Below, one piece after another: positions 1 through 8,553 of a stretch of 64,000 nucleotides of DNA. The notes beneath the pieces are model-generated. The model saw only the letters and a program-made list of their open reading frames with translations, was not told the DNA's origin and made no database searches. How positions within the stretch are numbered: the stretch's first letter is position 1; each line of letters begins with the position of its first letter. The translations under genes were made by a program, and so were the position numbers. Source of the DNA: Porticoccus sp041581635 (GTDB taxonomy: Bacteria; Pseudomonadota; Gammaproteobacteria; Pseudomonadales; Porticoccaceae); the NCBI GenBank assembly GCA_041581635.1, contig JBFICW010000010.1:8467-72466 (forward strand), given 5' to 3'.

Positions 1-222
1 TCTGGCTTTGTCGGTGGGAGAGGGAAGTGGAGACAAATTTAGCTGCCGCCAAAACTGATTAAAGCTTTGCTGCGGTTTCAAATAGGCGTTTTGCCGTGCC
101 GCGTTACCGGTGGTGATCCCTTGTTCAGTTAGCAGTGCGTAGCCGGGGCTGATGATCATTTCCCCCCGTGCATTTCCGCAACAGAGGCCGCAATCGTTAA
201 TGTCTATTATGGCTACACTCAT
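1..222 (-). CDS. Hsp70-family (YegD/HscC-like) protein, N-terminal fragment
   Basis: Seen: an open frame runs from an ATG at 222 to the window edge without a stop, giving 74 residues; the rest lies outside. AAAGG sits shortly upstream of the ATG. The N-terminus has an actin-fold phosphate-1 type strand (AIIDIND), then a segment reading SPGYALL and TGNAARQNAY, which is the arrangement at the start of YegD-type Hsp70 homologues. Family knowledge: these are ATP-binding, DnaK-related proteins of unclear function, often lacking a normal substrate domain. It is the last visible gene of the leftward cluster that starts at 8378, so it may act with the channel and TPR proteins upstream. Identification rests on a short fragment. 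Confidence 0.6.
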   Translation of the reverse strand, partial: MSVAIIDINDCGLCCGNARGEMIISPGYALLTEQGITTGNAARQNAYLKPQQSFNQFWRQLNLSPLPSPTDKAR

Positions 223-327
223 GATGGTGCCTTTATCAATCTGTGGGCAATTGGCCCATATTTCTAGCGTTAAGTTGTCGGGTGCCGGTTCCTGAATCTA
301 TGCCTCTGATACCAAGAGCAGGAGTGC

Positions 328-1125
328 TCAATCGGTCTTTAAATGGCGCAGTAGATTGTCGTCACAATAGCTGTGAGTATCCAGCACCAGCCGTTCTTGC
401 ATCAGTTGTAGCTGGTGCACCATGAACATCACTACGATACTGATCACCAGTGCAATAAAGGTTGAATTAAACGCAACGCCCAGGCTCGCGGTGACGCCGG
501 CAATATCGCCCTGCACGGCTTTGTGGGCCTGGCTTAAGGCTTCACCAATACCTCGTACTGTTCCAATAAAGCCAATGGAGGGAATTGCCCAGGCGATATA
601 TCTCACCATCGATAATTCGGAATCCAGTCGATCAGACTCGGTATCCAGCACCTCGGTAACGGCACTGGACACATCCTGAATATTACGTGTGGAATCAAAT
701 CGGCGCAGGGCCGCCAGCAGTGACCGGGAGACCAGATAATCTTTTTGCGCGGCGGGTAGGGCTTGAATCGGTCGCGACATCTGACGGGCATCTTCCGGTA
801 AAATTCGGGTGCCCTCTGTGACGGTTAACAGCTGTTGCGTTAATAGCTTGCGCTCATCCATGGCACTCCGTGCCTTGAGTCCCATAATGGCAAATGCCCA
901 GAGCATCAGAATAAAGCAGGCTTCCTGTTCGTAGTCTTTCACGACAATATAAAAAGATCGCTCCGCCACATAGGTTTCCCCTGCGGCTTCTCGGGCTAAC
1001 TGTTGTTGTAACAGGGCATTGGCATTAGGTCTTATCAGGGTAACGTAAAAGGTGTGTACCAGAATCAGGGCTAGAATCAGGGCAAAGACCTGGTAGAGGA
1101 ATTCGGATGAGGCTCTCGTTTTCAT
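328..1125 (-). CDS. MotA/TolQ/ExbB-family proton channel protein
   Basis: 265 residues. Hydrophobic segments are visible near residues 10-30, 68-86, 172-195 and 212-240. The last two flank a glycine-rich stretch (IGFIGTVRGIGEAL) and a TASLGVAFNSTFIAL stretch, typical of the MotA/TolQ/ExbB channel domain. Family members form inner-membrane pentamers that use ion flow to power partner proteins (flagellar stator, Tol-Pal or TonB). The usual small partner (ExbD/TolR/MotB type) is not evident next door. The gene lies 14 bases downstream of the small secreted-protein gene and is followed by an Hsp70-like gene. The TPR protein at 7032-8378 has a TonB-like C-terminal domain, so a transducing role for this cluster is plausible but inferred. 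Confidence 0.85.
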   Translation of the reverse strand: MKTRASSEFLYQVFALILALILVHTFYVTLIRPNANALLQQQLAREAAGETYVAERSFYIVVKDYEQEACFILMLWAFAIMGLKARSAMDERKLLTQQLLTVTEGTRILPEDARQMSRPIQALPAAQKDYLVSRSLLAALRRFDSTRNIQDVSSAVTEVLDTESDRLDSELSMVRYIAWAIPSIGFIGTVRGIGEALSQAHKAVQGDIAGVTASLGVAFNSTFIALVISIVVMFMVHQLQLMQERLVLDTHSYCDDNLLRHLKTD

Positions 1126-1139
1126 ACGTTACAACTTCC

Positions 1140-1469
1140 TTAAATATCCACGGGAAAGGGGACCGATAGATCCTCAGAAATGTCTTCACTTGGGTCAAAC
1201 TCACGCTCGGATGGACGGCTTCGTGGCCTTGATGCCGGCGGAGCGCTGGGCTCCGCGGGCTTTGACTCCGGCTGGGTTGTCGATGCCGACTTCACGGTTT
1301 GCTGTCCGGCGGTTTCACCCTCTGACGCTTTATCGGGATCAGCCTGCTCCGCAATAATCGGCGAGGACAAGAGCGCTGTCAGCAATAATAAAATGCTGCC
1401 AAGCCGTGCTGTGTCGATCGATCCTCTACTTTTCACACGCTCATCTCTTCTTAACAGGTTATTCAACAT
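1140..1469 (-). CDS. Small secreted or membrane-anchored Pro/Ser/Glu-rich protein
   Basis: Up to 109 residues. A hydrophobic stretch (ILLLLTALLSSPIIA) gives a signal peptide or anchor, followed by a low-complexity tail rich in Ser, Pro, Glu and Arg ending in VPFPVDI. The ATG at 1469 overlaps the end of the upstream SUMF1 gene by 11 bases but has no clear ribosome site. A GTG at 1436 has an AAGAAGAGA element seven bases upstream and leaves a more normal 13-residue n-region, so it may be the true start. The longer open frame back to 1571 is only an overlap with the upstream gene. No family recognised; function unknown. Position implies it belongs to the same transcript as the channel gene. Confidence 0.6.
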   Translation of the reverse strand: MLNNLLRRDERVKSRGSIDTARLGSILLLLTALLSSPIIAEQADPDKASEGETAGQQTVKSASTTQPESKPAEPSAPPASRPRSRPSEREFDPSEDISEDLSVPFPVDI

Positions 1470-3561
1470 AGCGAGCAATTCTAAAGCCCACATCATCCCT
1501 CGGGCCGCTGCCATAGTCACGGAATGAAAGGCGCAGTTCGGTGATATTGCTGTGTCGCCAGCTGGCACCACGTATCATGTGAAACTCGCCTTTTTCCGGG
1601 CCGGTAGGATCCTTCTCCGCTTTCATGCCAAGGCTGAACTCAATGCCATAGTAGTCGTTGAGCCATTCTGCGACATTTCCAGCTAAATCGTACAACCCCT
1701 TGTCGTTGGGTGGAAAGCTTCCCACGGGTGCCGAGGTGATATGCCCGTCGTTATAGGTGGTGATGGCACGGCCAACAATTTTTGCGGCACTTATGTCGGC
1801 AAAGTTGCCATGTTTGTTTCTGGGGGGGAAGCTATTTCCCCATCCATGTTTCTTCATGCCCGCTGCCGAGTAGCGTGCGGCCCATGCCCATTCAGCCTCA
1901 GTGGGCAGGCGGTAGCCGTTTGCATTGATGTTCATCCCGGTAATTTTCCCCTGTTCTTCTATATAGGCCGGTGTCAGTTTCGCTTTGCCGCTAAGCCAAT
2001 TACAGTACCGGGCAGCTTGTTCCCAACTGACGTTGACCACTGGCTGGCTGGGTCTGTCCAGCGTGTTGCCGCCCACATGGCGAGAACTGTGTTGGCGTTG
2101 AAACTGCTTGAACTGGCTGTTGGTGACTTCTTTGGTGGCCAGGTAAAAAGGTCGGGTAATCTGAACATCTCGCAATACCTCATTGGCTCGCCTGCCTGTT
2201 TCACGTCGAGACGCTCCCATAGTGAAGGTGGCCTGAGGTTTGAATAGTTTGAGGGTTTGATTGTCAGGGCTGGTGATTTCCTTGGGGGTGTTTGCCCATC
2301 GGGCTTCTCGCTCGGTCAGTAGTTTGATTCTGACCACCTGATTCAGCGTTGGTTGTGGGGTGATTGTTCTACTCTGACTGGCATAACCGGGTTTTTTAAT
2401 TTCAATGCGATGTGGTCTGGCGGGCAGGCTGAAGGTTTTGCCCTCCGAGCTGCCGATACTGCCTCTCAGCCGGCCGTCGATCCATACAGAGGCATCGACA
2501 GGTGAGGTAATAACCCGAATATCCCCTCGGTTGGCCGTGAGAGAAATAGCCAGTGTTTCAGTTTTCCCCGAGCCTAGCGAGAGCGAGTGTTTTTGGGTGA
2601 TATAACCATTCAGGAACAGTGATAGGTTGTGTTGTTTGTTGGGCTCAACATCGAGCGTGATCGGCGTGGTGCCGCGATATTCGCCGTCTACAGTGACGGT
2701 AGCTCCAGGGGGGGTGGAACTTAGTTCGACAATGCCATCGGCGGGTTCCAGATTGATGTGAGGCACGGCGACGGTATCACCAGCACCGACAGCGAACGTT
2801 TTTCTCCAGGGTTTGTAACCCGGTAATGAAAGAGTGATAGTCTCTCCATCGGACAGAACTTCCGTTGTCAGGGGTGTTTTGCCGCGGGCTTCTCCATTGA
2901 CACTAACGCTGGCTCCTTCGGGGGTGGTGGCGAGCTCGACAAAACCCCAGGCGGGTTTGAGATCGTGATGAAATGCCTGACTATGGTCGAGCCCTTCAAT
3001 TTCGATGGCCGTTGTATGACCGAAATATCGAGGTGCGCTAATTTCCAGTTGATGCTTGCCCGGTGATAGTGGTGACAATGTGATCGGGCTGGTGCCAGCT
3101 AACTCTCCATCCACCAGCACGTCCGCATTTTCAGGGGTTGTGGTTACCTGAAGGTGTCCTGGTTTTTTCTCAAGGCTGAGGGGTAATAATTGATGATCAT
3201 CCTCGCTCACTAAAAAGGATTGTTGCAGGTTCTGATAGCCTTCTGCGGCGGCTGTCAGGTGGTACTCCCCGGGCCTGATCAAATAGTGATCGGCGAGTTC
3301 AAAGGTCATGCCCCCTTCAATCGTTACCTCGGCATCGGTAGGCACAATTTTCACCACCACAGATTTGGCTGTGAGCAAAAAACCCAGCACCAGAATACTC
3401 GCCAAAAAAGCGAGTCCGATAATCACTTTCAGTGGGCTGATGGTGATGCTGGTGCGTTTGGCCTCCCCTGTGATTGGGGTGAAATCAGTGGGGGCTATTT
3501 GCTCCTCGTGTACGGGCTGGTTCGCACTGCTACTGGAATCATGCCCCGTGTCTTTTGTCAT
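1459..3561 (-). CDS. PEGA-repeat protein with C-terminal SUMF1/FGE-fold domain
   Basis: 700 residues. One membrane segment near residues 46-66 (VIIGLAFLASILVLGFLL) follows a cytoplasmic N-terminus. Residues about 70-415 hold several PEGA-type repeats, each with a 'P..A.V.VDG...G.TP' core and a following 'LSPGKH' or similar turn. Residues about 435-700 are a formylglycine-generating-enzyme fold: FTMGASRRE, EVTNSQF, PVVNVSWEQAARYCNWLS, YRLPTEAEWAWAAR, DLAGNVAEW, MIRGASWR and VGFRIAR. The cysteine pair of true FGE enzymes is absent after the GASW motif, so a binding or structural role is likelier than sulfatase activation. Its ATG overlaps the stop of the TPR gene upstream by four bases (ATGA), showing translational coupling. 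Confidence 0.88.
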   Translation of the reverse strand: MTKDTGHDSSSSANQPVHEEQIAPTDFTPITGEAKRTSITISPLKVIIGLAFLASILVLGFLLTAKSVVVKIVPTDAEVTIEGGMTFELADHYLIRPGEYHLTAAAEGYQNLQQSFLVSEDDHQLLPLSLEKKPGHLQVTTTPENADVLVDGELAGTSPITLSPLSPGKHQLEISAPRYFGHTTAIEIEGLDHSQAFHHDLKPAWGFVELATTPEGASVSVNGEARGKTPLTTEVLSDGETITLSLPGYKPWRKTFAVGAGDTVAVPHINLEPADGIVELSSTPPGATVTVDGEYRGTTPITLDVEPNKQHNLSLFLNGYITQKHSLSLGSGKTETLAISLTANRGDIRVITSPVDASVWIDGRLRGSIGSSEGKTFSLPARPHRIEIKKPGYASQSRTITPQPTLNQVVRIKLLTEREARWANTPKEITSPDNQTLKLFKPQATFTMGASRRETGRRANEVLRDVQITRPFYLATKEVTNSQFKQFQRQHSSRHVGGNTLDRPSQPVVNVSWEQAARYCNWLSGKAKLTPAYIEEQGKITGMNINANGYRLPTEAEWAWAARYSAAGMKKHGWGNSFPPRNKHGNFADISAAKIVGRAITTYNDGHITSAPVGSFPPNDKGLYDLAGNVAEWLNDYYGIEFSLGMKAEKDPTGPEKGEFHMIRGASWRHSNITELRLSFRDYGSGPRDDVGFRIARYVE

Positions 3562-5054
3562 GATATGGGTTCCCTGCAGATTACTTCCACCGGGGCGGCA
3601 ATCCCTTCGGGGGTGACTTGAAATTCTACCCGAACATCGCGGTAGCCAGTTCGATGACCAACCGCGACATAATTACCGGGTTTAAGCGATAGCGCCTTTT
3701 GACTGAACATCCCCAATTCACCCACCTTGAAGAGCGTGACGCTTGTGGTGTTGTCAGACGTTAAATTGATGGTTACGGGTGTCACTGCAGATCTTATAAC
3801 GCGTTTGAGTTGATCAATTTGTCGAGCATGTTTGGGGCCCGGCGAACTGATGCCTTCGGCATCCTTGAGTAATTGCCGGGCGTGCTGGAGGACGTTGGCC
3901 GAAGCGAGTCTCAGGGGCGATGCCAGCACACGCTCGATGGCATCGCTAAGATCCGCTCGGGTTGAGCAGCGAATTTGTCCCAGTTTGGCCGCTACCACAG
4001 AGCTGTCCCTGGTCAGTACACGGTTGTATATCTCCAGCGCCTGGCGCCACTGCTCATTTTTTTCCAGTGATGCCGCCTGGTTGAGTTGCGTGCGGGTGGT
4101 GTATTGAGTGGAGGCCGTGTTGGCCTGGGCCAAGCCGGTATTTGCGGCGTTGTCACCGGGGCGAAGCGCTAGCGCTTCCCGGAATGCTTTGGCGGCGCTG
4201 TTAAATTGGTTCGCTTCGAGGAATTGGTAGCCACGGCTCATTGCACTATTGAAATCACGTGATTGAATCAGATTGGCCGCTTGTTCATTGCCGCTAATGG
4301 CATCTGAATGAAGCGAGTCCAGCGCCAATGCCTGCTCGAAGAAGCGCTGCGCCCGTTCTATATTTTGTTCTTCAAGGGCAGTGTTACCCTGAGAAATAAG
4401 GGCCAAAACCTTGTCCAGTGTTATGGTTCTCGCTATGCCGGACTTTGCCTCGGTACTGGACGCGTCAATGGCCAGGGCAAGTTCATAGTGTTGCCGGGCC
4501 TCGGTAGCATTCCCATCAGCAAAGGCTTTATCACCGCTTTTCAGTTGAGTGGATAGCACTTCCGGTATTCGGTTTTCCAGCGCAGCGAGTTGGTTTAATG
4601 CATCCAGATAAGCCTCTTGAGCCTCGGTAAACTCTCGTTGACGGTAGCTCAGGTCACCTTCGGCCGCTTTGTTTAATGCGGTCTGGTAGGCTTGCTTATC
4701 CCAGAGCAGAACATTTTTCTTTTCCAGAAAGCTCTGCTTTTCCAAGAGTTTGCTCAGGCTATCCTGAGATTCACGACGTGCCCTGGCCAGTTGGGCATCT
4801 CTAAAGGGCGTTTCTTTAACTGCCTGGGTCTGTATTGCCTCTGGTTCGATGATAACCGGCGGCGTTTGGGGTGGTTTAATCAGTGAGGGGAGCACAAAAA
4901 TAACCACTAATGCCAACAGAATACTACCGGCCAGTGCAATGTAGGTGACCGGTTTTTGCTGCCACGGGACAGGTTCCCTTTGGGGCGTGGGCACTGTTTG
5001 CGTTAACGGGATGTCCGCAGGCCTAATGGGGTCGCCATTATTACTACTTGCCAT
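3558..5054 (-). CDS. Membrane-anchored tetratricopeptide repeat protein
   Basis: 498 residues. A short Pro-rich cytoplasmic start, one membrane segment near residues 34-56 (YIALAGSILLALVVIFVL), a charged coiled-coil-like stretch, then TPR units from about residue 125 to 365; recurring patterns are 'G..A...G....A...YE.AL.ID' and 'A...F.EAL.L.PGD..A'. The C-terminal 75 residues resemble a PEGA-like beta domain (LSLKPGNYVAVGHRTGYRDV). TPRs mediate protein contacts, so a periplasmic scaffold is the likely job. It sits five bases after the lipoprotein gene at 5060-6241 and overlaps the SUMF1 gene by four bases. Confidence 0.85.
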   Translation of the reverse strand: MASSNNGDPIRPADIPLTQTVPTPQREPVPWQQKPVTYIALAGSILLALVVIFVLPSLIKPPQTPPVIIEPEAIQTQAVKETPFRDAQLARARRESQDSLSKLLEKQSFLEKKNVLLWDKQAYQTALNKAAEGDLSYRQREFTEAQEAYLDALNQLAALENRIPEVLSTQLKSGDKAFADGNATEARQHYELALAIDASSTEAKSGIARTITLDKVLALISQGNTALEEQNIERAQRFFEQALALDSLHSDAISGNEQAANLIQSRDFNSAMSRGYQFLEANQFNSAAKAFREALALRPGDNAANTGLAQANTASTQYTTRTQLNQAASLEKNEQWRQALEIYNRVLTRDSSVVAAKLGQIRCSTRADLSDAIERVLASPLRLASANVLQHARQLLKDAEGISSPGPKHARQIDQLKRVIRSAVTPVTINLTSDNTTSVTLFKVGELGMFSQKALSLKPGNYVAVGHRTGYRDVRVEFQVTPEGIAAPVEVICREPIS

Positions 5055-5059
5055 AATGT

Positions 5060-6241
5060 CTAAATCTCACCGCGCTCGGCTTTATAAATCTCTCGCAACA
5101 GCGCTTTCCATTGAGTGTATTGGGCTTCTACATTGCCTGTCAGTGTAATCGTGCGATCTTCCAACTCGATGACCTGAGGTTCAACTTCTGCTTCCAGAGA
5201 TTGGCCAAGCTCCGCCAGAGCGCCTTCGTGGATTTTCAACTCAGACCTTTTGGACAGACCGCTTTTTACCAGCAAAGCCCCAGCGCCGATAGTTACTGCG
5301 CCCGCTGCCTGAGCCGAGCCATTATTGCTTCCAGAGGCGAGAATCCCGCCGATGATAGCAGCAACGCCGCCAATGGTTCGATTGCGGGACTGGCGCTTGA
5401 GCTCTCGAACCGAGGCAAGCTCTTCATAGGTTGCCCTGCGCCACGATTGATAGGGCTTATCCATGCGGCGTGAGAAGGCGTCGTAGTGCTCCTGCATCGT
5501 GTCTACAAATAAGTAATCTCTTTCACGGATGCGCTCGATGCGACGCAGGATGGGATCGTTTTCTGCAGGCAGTCGAATAATCTCCAGTTGACCGCCCGGG
5601 GTTTCCCTAATGTGGTCACCAAATGCCTCGGGTGAAAAATCACGGGCAAATTTTAAGCTGGAGACAGCCCTCAGTTTTCTTGCATCGTCAGCGGATAACT
5701 GCTGGCGGTATTCAAGCAGGTCATTGGCAATGCGGTTGAACAGCCCCTGAAAAGGGTCGCGCTTAATTTTGCTGCCATTTTTATAGGCGTATTGCCCCAC
5801 CGTTTCGGTGTAGGACTTGGTGTACCAATGACGGTTACTGACATCGGTCACACTGATATCCAGGGCTAATTTTTCGCCATCCGAGTGAATAATTTTACCG
5901 CCAACATAGACATCGACCACCGTGTCACGACTGGGCACGGCCCGGACGGCACCCCAGGCCGAGGTCTGTTGAATGGTGCTGGCGAGGGTGTTGGCTAAAT
6001 ATTGAGATTCCGCATTGCGCACAGCGGGTAATACCGTTAAATCTTCTTTTTCTGCGGCTTCTTCAAGGCCGGGACTAAAGGGCAATACGGCAAGATCCAG
6101 TAGTTGGGATTCATCGACGTCAATGGCTTGATGTTCCAGTGGTGTCACAACGGTACTGGTGATGCGTTGGCCACCACAGGATGCCAGTGTCAATAACGCT
6201 AACACGAGAATAAATAAATTTGACCTGGACTTCAGATACAT
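5060..6241 (-). CDS. Putative outer-membrane lipoprotein of the TolQ/PEGA cluster
   Basis: 393 residues. The N-terminus has a lipoprotein signal with lipobox LASC (mature Cys at residue 22), followed by GGQ. Asp at +2, the inner-membrane retention signal, is absent, so outer-membrane sorting is expected. The first half contains a beta-rich segment (LDLAVLPFSPG, then VVDVYVGGKI), and the second half a charged helical region and a glycine-rich stretch (IGGVAAIIGGILASGS, AVTIGAGALLV) that could insert in a membrane. The C-terminus is helical and charged. I do not recognise the family. It is packed between a second lipoprotein gene and the TPR gene, all leftward. Confidence 0.75.
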   Translation of the reverse strand: MYLKSRSNLFILVLALLTLASCGGQRITSTVVTPLEHQAIDVDESQLLDLAVLPFSPGLEEAAEKEDLTVLPAVRNAESQYLANTLASTIQQTSAWGAVRAVPSRDTVVDVYVGGKIIHSDGEKLALDISVTDVSNRHWYTKSYTETVGQYAYKNGSKIKRDPFQGLFNRIANDLLEYRQQLSADDARKLRAVSSLKFARDFSPEAFGDHIRETPGGQLEIIRLPAENDPILRRIERIRERDYLFVDTMQEHYDAFSRRMDKPYQSWRRATYEELASVRELKRQSRNRTIGGVAAIIGGILASGSNNGSAQAAGAVTIGAGALLVKSGLSKRSELKIHEGALAELGQSLEAEVEPQVIELEDRTITLTGNVEAQYTQWKALLREIYKAERGEI

Positions 6242-6265
6242 AGGTTTCCCTTAGATAAATAGCGT

Positions 6266-7045
6266 TTACTGGCCTCGTTTATATTTTCGGTATTCTTCCC
6301 AGAGTTTTTCTCTCAATACCGGGTCTGCCTCTTTCATCGCCGCTTCCCGAATTTGTCGGGCAACAATATCATCATCACTGCCATCGGGAATATCTGCGGG
6401 GACCCTGGCACCAGCTCGACGGGATGGCATACTGTTGCTGCCTGACGCCAGCGTTCCATCGCCCTTCTCGGCATTTATATCAGAGGCCGCGCCGCCGCCT
6501 CCTTCTGTGGGTGATGCCGGTTCGCCATTTCCATCGGAGTCTTCATTAATATCGGCCTCTTCAAACAAGGGGTTATCATCGCCAAAAACTTCCTCTTCAT
6601 CATCTGAATATTCACTTTCGATGGCTTGGACGGTCGCTCGCTCGTTGATGATCATGCCGTCAAAAACTGCAATTGACTCATCGAATTGTTCATCCAGCAC
6701 CGCCACGGCCTCTTCTTCGCTCAATATCTCTCCGCCATCAGGCATGCCGGATTCTTGCTCTTGGTCGGACGCGGTCTCTCCCGTGGAGCCTTGGCGCTCA
6801 TCCGCTTCATCGTAGGCCGCCTCTTCAGTGCCAGATTGCTGTTCGCTACGGCTCTGCTGTTGGCTATCGCTGGGTGAGCTGCTCTGAGATGAACTACTTG
6901 CAGCGGGGCTGGACTGCGATGATTGAGAGGTGCTGGGGGTCGATGCACTGGAAGACGAACTGCTGGATTGCATACTCTGGCAACCGGCAAGCAGCAGGGC
7001 TATTGCACAGACGAGAATACCGCTTTTGGTTTTAGCTATGTTCAT
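6266..7045 (-). CDS. Ser/Gln/Glu-rich lipoprotein
   Basis: 259 residues. Signal peptide with lipobox LAGC (Cys near residue 22), then QSMQ and a long low-complexity region of Ser with Gln, turning into an acidic region rich in Glu, Asp and Gly up to about residue 200. The last 60 residues are better ordered (VPADIPDGSDDDIVARQIREAA, then EADPVLREKLWEEYRKYKRGQ) and may form a helical contact domain. Family not recognised. The tail of the upstream TPR gene overlaps its start by 14 bases, so the two are likely co-translated. The low-complexity part suggests a flexible tether crossing the periplasm from the outer membrane; this is inference. Confidence 0.75.
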   Translation of the reverse strand: MNIAKTKSGILVCAIALLLAGCQSMQSSSSSSSASTPSTSQSSQSSPAASSSSQSSSPSDSQQQSRSEQQSGTEEAAYDEADERQGSTGETASDQEQESGMPDGGEILSEEEAVAVLDEQFDESIAVFDGMIINERATVQAIESEYSDDEEEVFGDDNPLFEEADINEDSDGNGEPASPTEGGGGAASDINAEKGDGTLASGSNSMPSRRAGARVPADIPDGSDDDIVARQIREAAMKEADPVLREKLWEEYRKYKRGQ

Positions 7046-8378
7046 GGGGTATCAGAACTCTAATCGGGAATGCATTGGTTAGTACGGGAAGCCCGCCTTC
7101 AAAACGAGGTCTAAACCTTCGTGAGCGTATCGTCTGCTTGGCCCAGCCGCCTAATTCACTGCTGCCTTCTGGATGAACCTTCTGAACCTTAAGGTTCTTG
7201 GGTATTCCCTGCGGCGTTACATCAATCGATAAATTGACGTAATGATCTGATGCTGTGGCGTTTTCTAATGACAACGTCGTTGAGCTGTTGTTCAAGGTAT
7301 CGGTCGGTGATATTTCACTGGGGACTTGTCGGCTCTCAAGTTTTGGCAGCATTCTTGGCGTGCTGAATAATGCACTCAACACGGTGTCCTTTTGTTGGCT
7401 GCCCTCCATGATCTTGTGGGCTTCCTGATAGGCATCAATGGCCTGTCGATGTCGGCCAAACAATTGATACCAGTCGCCCAGGTCAGCATAGGCATTGGCC
7501 TTATCCTGAAGTGTTGCGGCGGGGTTATTGGTGAGAATAGAGAGAATTTTGTTGTGGGCCGAGCGCCCATGAAGGTAGTAGCTTCCCCTTCTTAACATGT
7601 CGTTTCCCGCAGAGCCAAAGGAGCGATAACCAAAGGGAACGGGCGAGCCAAGGTCTGAAAATTCAGGGTACAGTTGCTGGTGTACCGCGTAGTAATAACT
7701 GGTAATGGCCAGGCTGCTCAACAGGTGAATGGCGTCCAGGTTGTCTGGCCCCAGATGATCCGATGAGAGCTGGATGGCTGCCGAGTAAAGGTTAAAGGCC
7801 GATTCGAGGTGGAACACATCCTTACGTCGACCGGTCTGACTGTAGGAATTCAGGTGCCATTGACTGATTTCATCGAGCAGCGGGATTAATCTGGGGTCGT
7901 CTCTGCCATAGGTTTTAACATGTATCCAAAGCAGTTGTTCGTAGTTCTCGGCCGTTTCCTTGTAGAGTCCCCGCTTGATTTGGCTTTCAATTATACCCCT
8001 CAACATGGGCGCCTGCGTCAGACTGTAGACACCATTGTTAATACGATTAAGGTGCAGTGACCGCTTGTATGCTGTGACCGCTTCATCGTACCGCTGGCTG
8101 GTTTGGAGTGTTTTTCCGAGTCCGTAAATCATTTCTGAAAGCTCGGGATCGTAGGGGCCCACCTCGAATTCTCTTTGTTCTATAGCCGAGCGATGGTTTT
8201 CGAGCACCCGATTAATATCAAGCTCCCGGGTTAACACCGGGGTTGCTGACGCGACGCTGGCCTCGGGGCTGGTTGTTTCCGGTTGATCGGCATTCACCGA
8301 CACCGCAGTCAGTAGCCCATAAGAAAAAAAACACGCTACCGACAGCGCGGTACGTCGTATTTTCATAGGAAGAAGCAT
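7032..8378 (-). CDS. Secreted TPR protein with TonB-like C-terminal domain
   Basis: 448 residues. Signal peptide (TALSVACFFSYGLLTAVSVNA) ending near residue 31. TPR-like units follow from about 50 to 330 (for example YDEAVTAYKRSLHLN and RQAIDAYQEAHKIM). Residues about 375-445 look like a TonB/TolA C-terminal fold: VNLSIDVTPQGIPKNLKVQ, then SRRFRPRFEGGLPV. The first ATG has GAAAGG only three bases away; the ATG four codons later (MKIRRT) is an alternative start. It is the first gene of the leftward cluster, so the promoter should lie in 8379-8553. Pairing of a TonB-like domain with a TolQ/ExbB-like channel seven genes on suggests an energised envelope complex, unproven. Confidence 0.78.
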   Translation of the reverse strand: MLLPMKIRRTALSVACFFSYGLLTAVSVNADQPETTSPEASVASATPVLTRELDINRVLENHRSAIEQREFEVGPYDPELSEMIYGLGKTLQTSQRYDEAVTAYKRSLHLNRINNGVYSLTQAPMLRGIIESQIKRGLYKETAENYEQLLWIHVKTYGRDDPRLIPLLDEISQWHLNSYSQTGRRKDVFHLESAFNLYSAAIQLSSDHLGPDNLDAIHLLSSLAITSYYYAVHQQLYPEFSDLGSPVPFGYRSFGSAGNDMLRRGSYYLHGRSAHNKILSILTNNPAATLQDKANAYADLGDWYQLFGRHRQAIDAYQEAHKIMEGSQQKDTVLSALFSTPRMLPKLESRQVPSEISPTDTLNNSSTTLSLENATASDHYVNLSIDVTPQGIPKNLKVQKVHPEGSSELGGWAKQTIRSRRFRPRFEGGLPVLTNAFPIRVLIPHEHS

Positions 8379-8553
8379 GTGCCTTTCGCCTGTTGACCAA
8401 CCATGGACTTAGAGGCAACTGGTGGTGAATTGTTCCATAGGGTATGTTGCAGGTTGCACAACCCTTCCAGTCAAAACTGCCATGTGTTATTTATCAAATT
8501 GATTAGTGTCAGTATAGCGTTGCTGGCATAAAAAAATGAGGTGTAAGTAAAAA

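Noticed and set aside
6435..7035. Long plus-strand open frames opposite the Ser/Glu-rich lipoprotein
   Set aside because: They are reverse-strand shadows of a low-complexity coding region and lack ribosome sites.
8455..8469. Sigma-54-like element upstream of the envelope cluster (TGGAAGGGTTGTGCA)
   Set aside because: GG and GC spacing fits but three of the other conserved positions differ; too weak to list as a promoter.
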